Origin: Flavobacterium marginilacus
GTDB taxonomy: Bacteria > Bacteroidota > Bacteroidia > Flavobacteriales > Flavobacteriaceae
Assembly (NCBI RefSeq): GCF_026870155.1
Contig: NZ_CP113975.1
Span: 4,030,001 to 4,094,000 of the forward strand
Length of the DNA stretch: 64,000 bases
Direction of reading: 5' to 3'
This document shows, piece by piece, positions 8,587 to 17,500 of this stretch. The notes below the pieces were generated by a model, which saw only the letters and a list, made by a program, of their open reading frames with translations, ran no database searches and was not told where the DNA came from. Position 1 is the stretch's first letter; every line of letters starts with the position of its first letter. Made by a program: the position numbers and the translations under genes.

Positions 8587-11500
8587 TTAGAAAGTTACAT
8601 TTAAACCTAAAGTTATACCAGTAGTACTTGGATATTTATCTCTATTGTCCATCCCCTGTGACAAAGGATCACCTCTTTGTATCTCTGGATCTAAACCTTT
8701 GTATTTGGTAAATGTGGCTAAATTATTTCCAGACACATACAATCGCATTGCATTTATAATCTTAAATGGGGTGACATCGAAATTATAAGATAAAGTAATG
8801 TTGTCTACTTTCACATAATCACCTTTTTCAAGATAATAACTAACATACGTTTGGTTATAATTTAACACCGATTTGCCATACACTTTATCGAATGCACTAT
8901 CTAACATATTGTAAGCAATCGTTGGGTTTTCATAAAACATACGTTGTGTATTTAGTATTTGAAAATCGAAAGCCCCTGTTAAAACCACACTTAAATCGAA
9001 TTTTTTGTAGGTAAAAGTATTCGTCCAGCCTGCCAAATATTTAGGAATACCATTCCCTAAATATTGTTTATTATCATCATTATACATTTCTGTTGTTAGT
9101 GTTTTTCTTGTACCGTCTGGTAATTCAATAATCCATTTTCCATTATCTTCAGGTTTAGACATACCTTGTGTAATATCCACTGATTTTAATCCCCAAAAAT
9201 TACCTATTGATTGCCCTACTTCCAGCCTATGAGTTGCAAATGAGATTGGATCTCCAGTATTCCCTGTATTGACAAATTCGTTCTCTATTGAGTAAAAATC
9301 ATTAGAAAGACTAGTCAACTTATTTTCATTATGAGAAAAAGTCATTGAAGAATTCCATGAAAAATTATCTGTTTTAACTGGAATTGTGTTCAAAAGAATT
9401 TCAAATCCCTTGTTCTCCATTTTACCAACATTTGCAGTAATATTACCAATCAAATTAGGAGGAGTTGGCACATTATAATCCCAAAGCATGTCGCTTGTTT
9501 TTTTGCTATAGACATCAAAGCTTCCACTAATTCTATTATTCAAAAATCCAAAGTCAAGACCAATGTTTACCTCTGCCGTTTTCTCCCAGCGTAAGTCGGG
9601 ATTAGGATTTTGATCAGGAACTAATCCTTTAACCCATTTTCCGTCACTGAAAAAATAACCATCATATCTATACAATGTTTTAGACAAATAAGAACCTCCT
9701 GGAATTACTCCTGTTTCTCCATATCCAGCTCTTAACTTTAAAGCATTAACATAAGATACATCTTTCAAAAATGATTCTTTATTTATACTCCATCCTGCAG
9801 AAACAGCTGGAAAACTACCCCATTTATGATTGTCTCCAAACTTAGAGGAACCTTCTCGCCTAATACTGAACAATAAATCATATTTACTGTCAAAATTATA
9901 GTTAGCTCTACCAAAGAAACCAATTAATTTACTATCACCTTTATAACTTCCCATTGCATATTGATATCCATCTGATATAGCATTTCCAGCGCCTAAATTA
10001 TTATAAGAAAAAGCATCTGTAGGGAAATCATAATTATTGGCAGAAAATCCTTGATTTAATGAATATTGGTAACTATACCCCCCTAAAACCGTAAACTCAT
10101 GTTTGTCAAAAATCTTATGGTATTTAGATGTTATTTCTACATAATCATTATCTGAAGTTCCTGTATCTCTTGAAGCTACTCCATTTCGTTTATTTATAGT
10201 ATTTGAATAATGCTTTTTACTTTCAGAATATCCATTTAAACCTGTATTTTTATTTTTTGACAACTGTGCTCCTACATCCCAGCCTGGCAATAAATCAAGT
10301 GTTAAATTAGCCGTAAATCGTTGCCAAGTATTATTTCTATCTTGTGTTGTTTCATTCATAATGGCAACAGGGTTATAATACTGAAGCTTATTAAGATCTT
10401 CATTATATGTCCCATCTGGATTATATACAGGAGCAGTAGGATTTCTAATCATAGCTTGTCTATAAGCATAGGCAGCTGTTCCTTCTGAAAGCCCCATGTT
10501 TTGTGTACCATTTAATAAGCTTAAATTAATTCTTAACTTATCTTTGAACATGGAATGATTCACATCAAATGAAAATCGGTACTCTTTATTAAAGGTGTTA
10601 ACAAAAACTCCAGACTGATTTACATAATTAAGGTTTACTACATAATTCGTTTTTGCACTTCCACCTTTTAAAGCTAAATTATGATTTTGAGCAAATCCGC
10701 TTCCTGATATTTCGTCTAACCAATCTGTATCAGCTCCACCATCAGCAAAAGGTATTGTCAATCCTTGAGAACGCAAAGCTCTCTGCTGACCAGCATCTAA
10801 AAATTTAGCTTTATTATAAAAGTTAGATATTGTAGCAAATGTCGAATAGGTAATGGTTGGAGCTGTTTCTTTATTAACGGTCTTTGTGGTAATGAGAATT
10901 ACTCCATTGGCTCCTCTTGTTCCATAAATTGCTGCGGCCGAAGCATCTTTCAACACATCTATCGAAGCGATTTCATTTGGAGCAACGGTATCTATACCAC
11001 CTGGAACACCATTAATTAAGACCAAAGGGCCAGTGCTTCCTTTTAAAGTAGAAATTCCACGCAATGAAATATTTGGTCCAGATCCTGGATCTCCAGAACC
11101 ATTGCTAATGGTTAGACCTGCGACTTTGCCTTTAATAAGATCAGAAGCATCATTAATTGCTCCTTTTGTAAAATCTTTTTCTTTTATACTGGCAATGGCA
11201 CTGGTAACTCTTGATTTTTTTTGAGTACCGTATCCTACTACAACTACTTCGGTCAATTCTTGCGTACTACTTGCTAGAAATACTTCAATTTGGCTTTTAT
11301 TTGCAGTTACTACTTCCTTATCTTTAAATCCTATATAAGTAAAAAGCAAATTAGAATTTTCCTTTTTTAGTACAATCTCAAATTTTCCATCAAAATCGGA
11401 CAATACAGAATTGGACATATTCTTTTCTGTAATTGTCACTCCGGATAGAGGTATACCATTATTATCCTTTATTATACCTTTAATTTTCTGCTGTGAAAAT

Positions 11501-11598
11501 GATGCACAAAATACAAACAGAAAAACAACAGTATGAAAAATCTTTTTTCTAAAGAAAAGATTTTCTTTACTTTTAAAACAATACATATTTAGTCTCAT
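8587..11598 (-). CDS. SusC/RagA family TonB-dependent outer-membrane receptor
   Basis: The 1003-residue protein has a signal peptide (about 1-36) and a carboxypeptidase-like regulatory domain (KGIIKDNNGIPLSGVTI). The TonB-box/plug junction reads TEVVVVGYGTQKKS, and the plug ends in the SusC signature DASAAAIYGTRGANGVILITT. A 22-stranded barrel would fill the rest, ending on a hydrophobic aromatic strand (GITLGLNVTF). It imports oligomers using TonB energy and pairs with the SusD gene 11 bases downstream. The ATG at 11598 lies about 37 bases from a candidate promoter. See the locus finding for the likely peptide substrate. Confidence 0.94.
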   Translation of the reverse strand: MRLNMYCFKSKENLFFRKKIFHTVVFLFVFCASFSQQKIKGIIKDNNGIPLSGVTITEKNMSNSVLSDFDGKFEIVLKKENSNLLFTYIGFKDKEVVTANKSQIEVFLASSTQELTEVVVVGYGTQKKSRVTSAIASIKEKDFTKGAINDASDLIKGKVAGLTISNGSGDPGSGPNISLRGISTLKGSTGPLVLINGVPGGIDTVAPNEIASIDVLKDASAAAIYGTRGANGVILITTKTVNKETAPTITYSTFATISNFYNKAKFLDAGQQRALRSQGLTIPFADGGADTDWLDEISGSGFAQNHNLALKGGSAKTNYVVNLNYVNQSGVFVNTFNKEYRFSFDVNHSMFKDKLRINLSLLNGTQNMGLSEGTAAYAYRQAMIRNPTAPVYNPDGTYNEDLNKLQYYNPVAIMNETTQDRNNTWQRFTANLTLDLLPGWDVGAQLSKNKNTGLNGYSESKKHYSNTINKRNGVASRDTGTSDNDYVEITSKYHKIFDKHEFTVLGGYSYQYSLNQGFSANNYDFPTDAFSYNNLGAGNAISDGYQYAMGSYKGDSKLIGFFGRANYNFDSKYDLLFSIRREGSSKFGDNHKWGSFPAVSAGWSINKESFLKDVSYVNALKLRAGYGETGVIPGGSYLSKTLYRYDGYFFSDGKWVKGLVPDQNPNPDLRWEKTAEVNIGLDFGFLNNRISGSFDVYSKKTSDMLWDYNVPTPPNLIGNITANVGKMENKGFEILLNTIPVKTDNFSWNSSMTFSHNENKLTSLSNDFYSIENEFVNTGNTGDPISFATHRLEVGQSIGNFWGLKSVDITQGMSKPEDNGKWIIELPDGTRKTLTTEMYNDDNKQYLGNGIPKYLAGWTNTFTYKKFDLSVVLTGAFDFQILNTQRMFYENPTIAYNMLDSAFDKVYGKSVLNYNQTYVSYYLEKGDYVKVDNITLSYNFDVTPFKIINAMRLYVSGNNLATFTKYKGLDPEIQRGDPLSQGMDNRDKYPSTTGITLGLNVTF

Positions 11599-11634
11599 AA
11601 TTTAACATTTTGGTTAGTGTTATTTGTACACTTG

Positions 11635-11692
11635 TAAAATTATGTTAAATGTTATTTACCAAAAATGCTAATATTACCACATGCTAATACTA
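11635..11692 (-). promoter_or_regulatory. candidate susC promoter with upstream direct repeat
   Basis: Read on the minus strand, TTTG (11660-11663) and TAATTTTA (11635-11642) are separated by 17 bases, close to the Bacteroidota consensus TTTG/TAnnTTTG with one mismatch. Directly upstream, ATGCTAATA occurs twice on the plus strand (11665-11673 and 11681-11689), a 16-base period suited to an AraC-type activator. CTAATACTA at 11684-11692 also occurs at 4060-4068. The rest of 11693-12024 is AT-rich spacer in which I see no gene. Confidence 0.45.
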
Positions 11693-12024
11693 TATTATCC
11701 TGTTTTAAGCCGTATTGCAGCATTTTACAGAAATATCAGTTTATTTGATAACGAATTAGAGTTATACTTGCATATAATGAAGCTTTTTGAAGAAAAATCA
11801 AGATAATAAACATACGCTAAAGCCCGAAACATTCAGATCAGGTTACCCTGTGGAATTTTAGAACCTTTATTAATGTGAAAGGATTTAACCAAGTTTTAAA
11901 TCAAAGTGAAGAAATATTGACATTATAGTTTTTTGCATCAATTCATTAAATTTTGAATCCATTTTTTATTAATGGGTAAACATCGCAAATGAACTACGGA
12001 ATACGATTAGACAACAATATTTCT

Positions 12025-12819
12025 CTAACGAATATTACTTACTGAATTTTTAGCTGTATCGTGTTTTGTTTTCAGAACACCTTTCTCAACAGAAAAACCT
12101 ATTCGGACTTGTGTTTTTAAGGTATCTTTTAAACCGGATGTTGCTTTTTCGATTATAATAAATACTAATTGATATTCACCGTCAGTTAAATCAATTACAG
12201 TATTTTTTTCAGAATCATTGATTTTCAAAACATTTTTTTCAGAATCCGGTTTTGCAGTTCTTCCCGTTGCAGCATACGAAGCCGATGCAGCACCGCTTCC
12301 GCCGCCGGCTAAACTGCTTATACTTGAAACCGCTGCTGAAATAATCGCTCCGCCCGGCATAGCACCTCCTAATAAAGAAGCTCCCTGCGACAAAACACTG
12401 CCTGCTGCATGTAAGCCTTGATTCACTTTTTCGCCAAAGGCTGCACATTCAGTGCTGGTCAATTCCTTAATGCTATTGTTTGCTGTATTGACTCTGTAAC
12501 CCTCATTGGAAGGAAACAAAACAATGCATCCGCCATCGATCAGTGTTACATTTATTTTTCCCGAATTTACTTTTTCGCCAAAAGATGCTCCCTGCGTCTG
12601 CTTTGCAACTGTAACATTCATCGAGATCCTGTTTGGCATCCCGCTATTGTTTATGCCGTTTATATTACTTTTTTGAGCAGATCCGTCTAAAGTGGTTTCC
12701 AAACTGGAACTTGATTTTATCGTTTTTTCTTTTACTGTTTCGATATCTTGTCCCTTTACATTTACCAAATAACACAATGCTAATGCCATTGTAAAAACTG
12801 AAGTCTTAAAATTTTTCAT
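12025..12819 (-). CDS. secreted protein of unknown function
   Basis: A 264-residue protein with a signal peptide (about 1-23, ending NVKGQ). I do not recognise the family. Visible features are a Gly/Ala/Ser-rich low-complexity middle (about 140-185, with GGAMPGG and LAGGGSGAASASY) and a repeated motif FGEKVN-x-G near residues 81 and 128. A C-terminal beta-rich part (TDGEYQLVFIIIEKA ... TQVRIGFSVEKG) follows. The gene stands alone, with a terminator for the next operon about 165 bases upstream. Exported location is reasonably sure; no role can be assigned. Confidence 0.75.
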   Translation of the reverse strand: MKNFKTSVFTMALALCYLVNVKGQDIETVKEKTIKSSSSLETTLDGSAQKSNINGINNSGMPNRISMNVTVAKQTQGASFGEKVNSGKINVTLIDGGCIVLFPSNEGYRVNTANNSIKELTSTECAAFGEKVNQGLHAAGSVLSQGASLLGGAMPGGAIISAAVSSISSLAGGGSGAASASYAATGRTAKPDSEKNVLKINDSEKNTVIDLTDGEYQLVFIIIEKATSGLKDTLKTQVRIGFSVEKGVLKTKHDTAKNSVSNIR

Positions 12820-12983
12820 ATCGCTGTAGTTTTAATGATTTATTACTAGATAAACAAAATTCATTTTTTGTTACCCTGCTTTACTTTTAAAACCAATATT
12901 GTTTCTCAAAAAACTGAATATTAAAACATTAAAGTTACAGCTATTTCATTAGACAGTAATTTTACTTTCTCAATTCTTATAAA

Positions 12984-13020
12984 AAAAAATGCAAAAGTTC
13001 TTAGTCCTTTTGCATTTTTT
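12984..13020. terminator. terminator hairpin downstream of the epimerase gene
   Basis: A perfect 14-base stem (AAAAAATGCAAAAG ... CTTTTGCATTTTTT) with a 9-base loop sits 11 bases after the stop of the minus-strand epimerase gene. In that direction it is followed by a T-run, so it should act as its intrinsic terminator. Confidence 0.8.
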
Positions 13021-13031
13021 CAAAATTTAAA

Positions 13032-13973
13032 TTATAAAAAATTATTCTGATACCATTCTACCTGCACTTTCAGTCCTTCATACAAACTGGTTTTGGGATT
13101 ATAATCTAATAATTTCCTTGCTTTATCAATCACTGCTTTTGTCCGCAGCTGATCGCCGCTCCTAGCCTCTACAATCTGCAGATCAATTTTTTTATTTAAT
13201 ATTTGCTCAACAATTTCAATACCATGCTGTGTTGTATTTTCTTCTTCAGTCCCCAAATTGATGATTTCATTATTCACTATATCTTCCAAACCAATAACAC
13301 TAACCACACCGTCTACTATATCTTGGACATACGTAAAACTCCTCAAGTGATTCTCACTTCCTTTATATAATGGAAAGGGAATGTTTTTAAAAGCATTTGC
13401 AATCAGTTTAGTATACAACTTTTCAGGTCTTTCCCTTGGTCCATAAACAGAATACAGCCGCAAAGAACACGCTTTTATATCACCAAGCCTGCTGCTTTCC
13501 AAAACCAATTGCTCAGCTGCCAGCTTTGTCACTCCATAATGAGAAACAGGTGTGGGAGGAACTGATTCATCAAAAGCTGCATGAATTCCATAAATAGAAG
13601 AAGTTGCAATATTTACAAAAAGATTTAAATTTTTATTTTTAAATGCAAAATCAAGTAAATTTTTGGTACCGATTACATTATTCCCTAAATAATCTTCAAA
13701 ACTAGAAGCTGCAGAAATACCTGGCTGTGCCGCAAAATGAAAAATATAATTAAAATCTGCTGGTAAGTTTTGAAGTTCCTCACTGTAACGCAAATCTATT
13801 TTCTCAATCCTAATACCTTTTTCTTCTAAAGCTTTTGCATTGAGCTTTTTTAAAGACACATCGTAATAATCTGAAAAATTATCCAAACCTACCACCTCAT
13901 TTCCAAGTGATTTCAGCCTTTCAGCGACATGTGAACCAATATATCCTGCTGCACCGGTAACCAATATTTTCAT
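13032..13973 (-). CDS. NAD-dependent nucleotide-sugar epimerase, UDP-glucuronate 4-epimerase-like
   Basis: The 313-residue short-chain epimerase has the NAD motif TGAAGYIG (residues 7-14) and the catalytic YxxxK in SHYGVTKLAAEQL. The early segment GLDNFSDYYDVSLKKLNAKA resembles UDP-glucuronate 4-epimerases, which make UDP-galacturonate, more than GalE. It is divergent from a GT2/LAB_N/GT39 operon starting 125 bases away, so it may supply the donor sugar for that pathway. UDP-glucose 4-epimerase or another NDP-sugar epimerase cannot be excluded from sequence alone. Confidence 0.82.
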   Translation of the reverse strand: MKILVTGAAGYIGSHVAERLKSLGNEVVGLDNFSDYYDVSLKKLNAKALEEKGIRIEKIDLRYSEELQNLPADFNYIFHFAAQPGISAASSFEDYLGNNVIGTKNLLDFAFKNKNLNLFVNIATSSIYGIHAAFDESVPPTPVSHYGVTKLAAEQLVLESSRLGDIKACSLRLYSVYGPRERPEKLYTKLIANAFKNIPFPLYKGSENHLRSFTYVQDIVDGVVSVIGLEDIVNNEIINLGTEEENTTQHGIEIVEQILNKKIDLQIVEARSGDQLRTKAVIDKARKLLDYNPKTSLYEGLKVQVEWYQNNFL

Positions 13974-14074
13974 AACTAAAAATTTTACATATAAAAATAA
14001 GAATAAACATTATTATCTTTAAATAACAACCAGAATTTTAATGAAAACTTAATCTAGTTCTTCTTAAAATAAAA

Positions 14075-14082
14075 TACTTTTG
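14075..14082 (+). promoter_or_regulatory. -7 element of the GT2 operon promoter
   Basis: TACTTTTG matches the Bacteroidota -7 consensus TAnnTTTG and lies 16 bases before the ATG of the glycosyltransferase gene. No clear TTTG was found at the -33 position, so the assignment rests on the -7 box. Confidence 0.45.
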
Positions 14083-14098
14083 TATAAATCCCATCAAT

Positions 14099-14812
14099 AT
14101 GAATTTTGAATTAACAATCATTATACCCGTATATAACGAAGAAGATAACCTAAATCGTGTACATCAGGAAATGAAACAGTTTTTGAGCATTTCCAAAAAA
14201 AAGACAAAAATTCTGTTTGTCAATGATGGTTCCAAAGACGGCAGTCAAATTTTAATTGAAAAAATCTGCAAAGACAGCGAAGACTTTACCTTTATTTCTT
14301 TTGAAAAAAATGCAGGTTTAAGCGCTGCTATAAAAGCTGGTTTTGATTACACAGATACTCCTTGGGTTGGCTATATTGATGCCGATCTGCAGACTGCTCC
14401 TGAGGATTTTAATATACTGATGGAATATGCAGGAGAATTTGATTTGGTTACAGGAGTAAGATCAAACCGAAAAGATTCTTTTACAAAGAACATGTCTTCT
14501 AAAATTGCCAACGGTATCCGAAGAACTTTTACCGATGACGGCATGGACGATACTGGCTGTCCTTTGAAAATTATCCGAACCGATATGGCAAAAAGAATCC
14601 CAATGTTCAATGGACTGCACCGTTTTTTACCCGCCATGATTCTGCTGCAGAACGGCAAAATCAAACAGACTCCAGTGAGACATTTCCAAAGAATAGCAGG
14701 TGTTTCCAAATTCAATCTATGGAACCGTTTATTGGGTCCGTTACAAGACTGCTTTGCTTATTTATGGATGAAAAAAAAATACATCAATTACAGCATAGCT
14801 AAACAAGGATAA
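14099..14812 (+). CDS. GT2 glycosyltransferase, polyprenyl-phosphate sugar synthase type
   Basis: The 237-residue GT-A fold protein begins IIIPVYNEEDNL and has the DAD metal-binding motif at 94-96 (YIDADLQTAPED). It lacks the C-terminal membrane helices of ArnC/GtrB and so resembles the soluble DPM1 type. Such enzymes load a sugar onto polyprenyl phosphate at the inner face of the membrane. The stop codon overlaps the next start (TAATG), and the GT39 transferase two genes on would use the lipid-linked sugar. The sugar identity is inferred from the adjacent epimerase. Confidence 0.88.
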   Translation: MNFELTIIIPVYNEEDNLNRVHQEMKQFLSISKKKTKILFVNDGSKDGSQILIEKICKDSEDFTFISFEKNAGLSAAIKAGFDYTDTPWVGYIDADLQTAPEDFNILMEYAGEFDLVTGVRSNRKDSFTKNMSSKIANGIRRTFTDDGMDDTGCPLKIIRTDMAKRIPMFNGLHRFLPAMILLQNGKIKQTPVRHFQRIAGVSKFNLWNRLLGPLQDCFAYLWMKKKYINYSIAKQG

Positions 14813-15444
14813 TGAACAGCATCATCGTCTATTCGATAGGTTTTATTGCCCAGATTTTGTTTTCGAGCAGAATGATACTTCAATGGATTATTTCTGAAAA
14901 AAACAAAAAGGTACTTACGCCAGTTTTATTTTGGGAAATCAGCTTATTTGCTTCCTTTTTGCTATTTGTTTACGGTTATTTCAGACATGATTTTTCGATT
15001 ATGCTGGGACAGACAATTACCTATTACATTTACATTCGAAACATTCAATTGCAGAACGACTGGAAAAAACTGCATATTCTTTTGAGATGGTTTGTAGTTC
15101 TTTTTCCCTTTTTTATAATTGGATACGGATACAATAACAATGTAATAGATGTAGATTTCCTGTTTAAAAACGAAAAAATTCCGCAATGGCTGCTTTGGAC
15201 AGGAATAATAGGTCAAGTACTATTTACATTGCGTTTTGTGTATCAATGGATTTATTCTGAAAAGAAAAAAGATTCAGTTTTACCCTTAGGCTTTTGGATT
15301 ATCAGCCTGATCGGATCTCTTATCATATTTATTTATGCAATAATTCGAAAAGATCCTGTATTACTGGCAGGTCACGCGATTGGTTTAGTCATTTATACCA
15401 GAAATATAATAATCATAAAAAAGGATGTCAAAATTAACGGATAA
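14812..15444 (+). CDS. membrane protein with two LAB_N (lipid A biosynthesis N-terminal) domains
   Basis: The 210-residue integral membrane protein contains two copies of the LAB_N motif. The first is IAQILFSSRMILQWIISEKNK (about 9-29) and the second is IGQVLFTLRFVYQWIYSEKKK (about 133-153); each is followed by helices and a YIYIRN or VIYTRN end. LAB_N is the domain fused to LpxB in some species and occurs alone beside GT2 and GT39 genes. It may handle the polyprenyl-sugar or lipid A substrate. It overlaps the GT39 gene by 20 bases. The exact role is not established. Confidence 0.87.
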   Translation: MNSIIVYSIGFIAQILFSSRMILQWIISEKNKKVLTPVLFWEISLFASFLLFVYGYFRHDFSIMLGQTITYYIYIRNIQLQNDWKKLHILLRWFVVLFPFFIIGYGYNNNVIDVDFLFKNEKIPQWLLWTGIIGQVLFTLRFVYQWIYSEKKKDSVLPLGFWIISLIGSLIIFIYAIIRKDPVLLAGHAIGLVIYTRNIIIIKKDVKING

Positions 15445-17059
15445 CTACGCTTTTTGGCTGTTTGCTGTAGCCTGCCTCATGCTTTTCCCCCATTTAGATG
15501 TTATTGAAACCAACATCATGGAATCGCGTAACTTCATTACAGCCAGAGAAATGGTTACCAGCAACCATTGGATACTGACAACACTAAACGATTTGCCACG
15601 TTATGAAAAACCGCCGTTACCAACCTGGCTTACAGCAATTTCTGGAATTGTTTTTGGTTTTAACACTATTTACGGCATGCGTCTGCCTGTAGTTTTAATA
15701 ACATTACTGCTTGTTTTTGGCACTTTTAGACTTTCAGAAAAAATTGGTTTGTCCAAACAGCAGAGTTTTCACAACGGACTGATTTTAATTACCTCTTTTT
15801 ATATTTATTTCGCTGGAAGAGACAATCAATGGGACATGTACACTCACAGTTTCATGATAATCTGCATATTTTTTTTATGGAATTTATTGAATACCCCTAA
15901 TAAACCGCTTCTTAATGCTGTATTGGCAGGATTATTTTTTGGTTTCTCCTTTTTGAGCAAAGGACCAATTTCAGTTTATGCTTTATTACTGCCTTTTTTA
16001 ATTGCCTACGGATTTACCTATAAATTTCAATTAAAAGACAAAAAAATATATCTTATAATCATTTTTGTAATCGGCTTGATTATTGGTCTGTCATGGCCTT
16101 TATATGTAAAATGGGCAGACCCTGCGACCTATCTGCAGGTCACCAAAATAGAAAGCAGCCGATGGGGAAATTATAACACCAAACCTTTTTATTATTACTG
16201 GAGCTTTTTTACCCAAAGCGGAATCTGGACAGTTCCTGCTTTTATTGCATTGCTTTACCCATATTTAAAAAGCAGAGTTACTAACCTTAAAGCGTATCAG
16301 TTTACGCTGTTATGGACATTGGCATCGGTGGTATTGCTTTCGATAGTGCCTGAAAAAAAATCGAGATACTTACTGCCCGTTTTAATTCCGATGGCACTGA
16401 ATACCGGATTTTATATTGAATATTTAATTCAGAATTTCAAAAACATCAGTCAAAAAAAAGAAAAAGGAATCGTTTATTTTGCTTTTGGACTTATTGTACT
16501 TATTTGTTTTGCTATTCCTGTTGTGATTTTTATCAAAGTAAAAAATGATTTAGCTGGATTCGAATTTTGGCTGATCGGCTTGACTCTTTCATTGTTTACA
16601 ATAGGTTATTTATTGCTTACCAATCTTAAAAAACAAAATTTCAAAAAAGTATTTTATAGCGTAATAGCTGTACAAGCGGCAGTAATTGTTTTTGGAATAC
16701 CGTTTACCAAACTCATTCTAAAAAATCCAGATTACGCCAGCGCAAAAGCAATTAGAGACAATGAAAAAAAACTGGGCATTAAAAGCTATGAATTGAAAGC
16801 ATTTACTCCCGAAATAATTTGGGATTACGGATATAGCATCCCTATTTTATTAAATGAAAAAACCAATAAACTAAACTTACCTGTTGAGAATAAATTTGGT
16901 TTACTGGCTTTTAAAAAAGACAGTATTACTGCCAAAAAAGAATTCAGCAGTTACACTATAAAGGAGACTTCGTATATAGATCTAAATCACGTTCCAAAAG
17001 AATCAAAGAAACATAACGACCGATTGACAAGAATATATTATATCGTTACAAAGAAATAA
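15425..17059 (+). CDS. GT39/ArnT-like integral membrane glycosyltransferase
   Basis: The 544-residue protein has about 12 hydrophobic segments. An early periplasmic loop holds the DVIETNIMESRNFITAREM acidic motif and RYEKPPLPTWL, both typical of ArnT/PMT-like (GT39/GT83) enzymes. These transfer a sugar from a polyprenyl phosphate carrier to lipid A or another envelope acceptor on the periplasmic side. The ATG at 15425 follows an AAAAAGG sequence and lies inside the end of the preceding gene. With the GT2, LAB_N and epimerase genes it forms a lipid-linked sugar pathway. Confidence 0.9.
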   Translation: MSKLTDNYAFWLFAVACLMLFPHLDVIETNIMESRNFITAREMVTSNHWILTTLNDLPRYEKPPLPTWLTAISGIVFGFNTIYGMRLPVVLITLLLVFGTFRLSEKIGLSKQQSFHNGLILITSFYIYFAGRDNQWDMYTHSFMIICIFFLWNLLNTPNKPLLNAVLAGLFFGFSFLSKGPISVYALLLPFLIAYGFTYKFQLKDKKIYLIIIFVIGLIIGLSWPLYVKWADPATYLQVTKIESSRWGNYNTKPFYYYWSFFTQSGIWTVPAFIALLYPYLKSRVTNLKAYQFTLLWTLASVVLLSIVPEKKSRYLLPVLIPMALNTGFYIEYLIQNFKNISQKKEKGIVYFAFGLIVLICFAIPVVIFIKVKNDLAGFEFWLIGLTLSLFTIGYLLLTNLKKQNFKKVFYSVIAVQAAVIVFGIPFTKLILKNPDYASAKAIRDNEKKLGIKSYELKAFTPEIIWDYGYSIPILLNEKTNKLNLPVENKFGLLAFKKDSITAKKEFSSYTIKETSYIDLNHVPKESKKHNDRLTRIYYIVTKK

Positions 17060-17287
17060 TTATTCTTCGTAACGGGTGATTTCTCTGTCGTAAAATTCAT
17101 TAGCAAGAACGATAAGCCCTTCCATTTCGGCATTTAGCTCAGCTTCATCAAGATCCTCGGCCTCTTCCATGAATTCTACTTCATCATCTTTCAGGTTAAT
17201 GATGAATCTTGGGTAATCCAGATGAATAATAAATATATCATCTGGAAAATCGGTATTGTCTCCTAATAAGAATTTTGGTAATTCCAT
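17060..17287 (-). CDS. small acidic conserved hypothetical protein
   Basis: A 75-residue, very acidic protein (FMEEAEDLDEAELNAEMEG near the middle) with a hydrophobic strand-like first half (DDIFIIHLDYPRFIINL). It converges with the GT39 gene, the two stops being adjacent. I recall similar small proteins in other flavobacteria but know no function. The balanced codon use and the clear ATG support a real gene. Nothing in the sequence suggests secretion or membrane insertion. Confidence 0.7.
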   Translation of the reverse strand: MELPKFLLGDNTDFPDDIFIIHLDYPRFIINLKDDEVEFMEEAEDLDEAELNAEMEGLIVLANEFYDREITRYEE

Positions 17288-17500
17288 GTGTTTCTATTTT
17301 TTAATGTAAGGGCGTAAAAGTACGTTTTTTATTGAGATTCTCTTTTTAAAAATATTCTTTAAAAAAATGAAGCTTTCGCCCAGCCATTATGGAATAGACA
17401 TCTCCCGATTTAGAAAAACAAGGCTTTTTTGCCGTAGTTTTTGTTAATCGGGAATATACGGACAGCAGGTGAAATGCTGTTGGAAAAACAAATTATCTTT

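Noticed and set aside
11820-11865. Minus-strand GGTAACCTGATCTGAATG resembling the 3' half of a TPP riboswitch
   Set aside because: The essential CTGAGA part is missing and the downstream susC gene has no link to thiamine.
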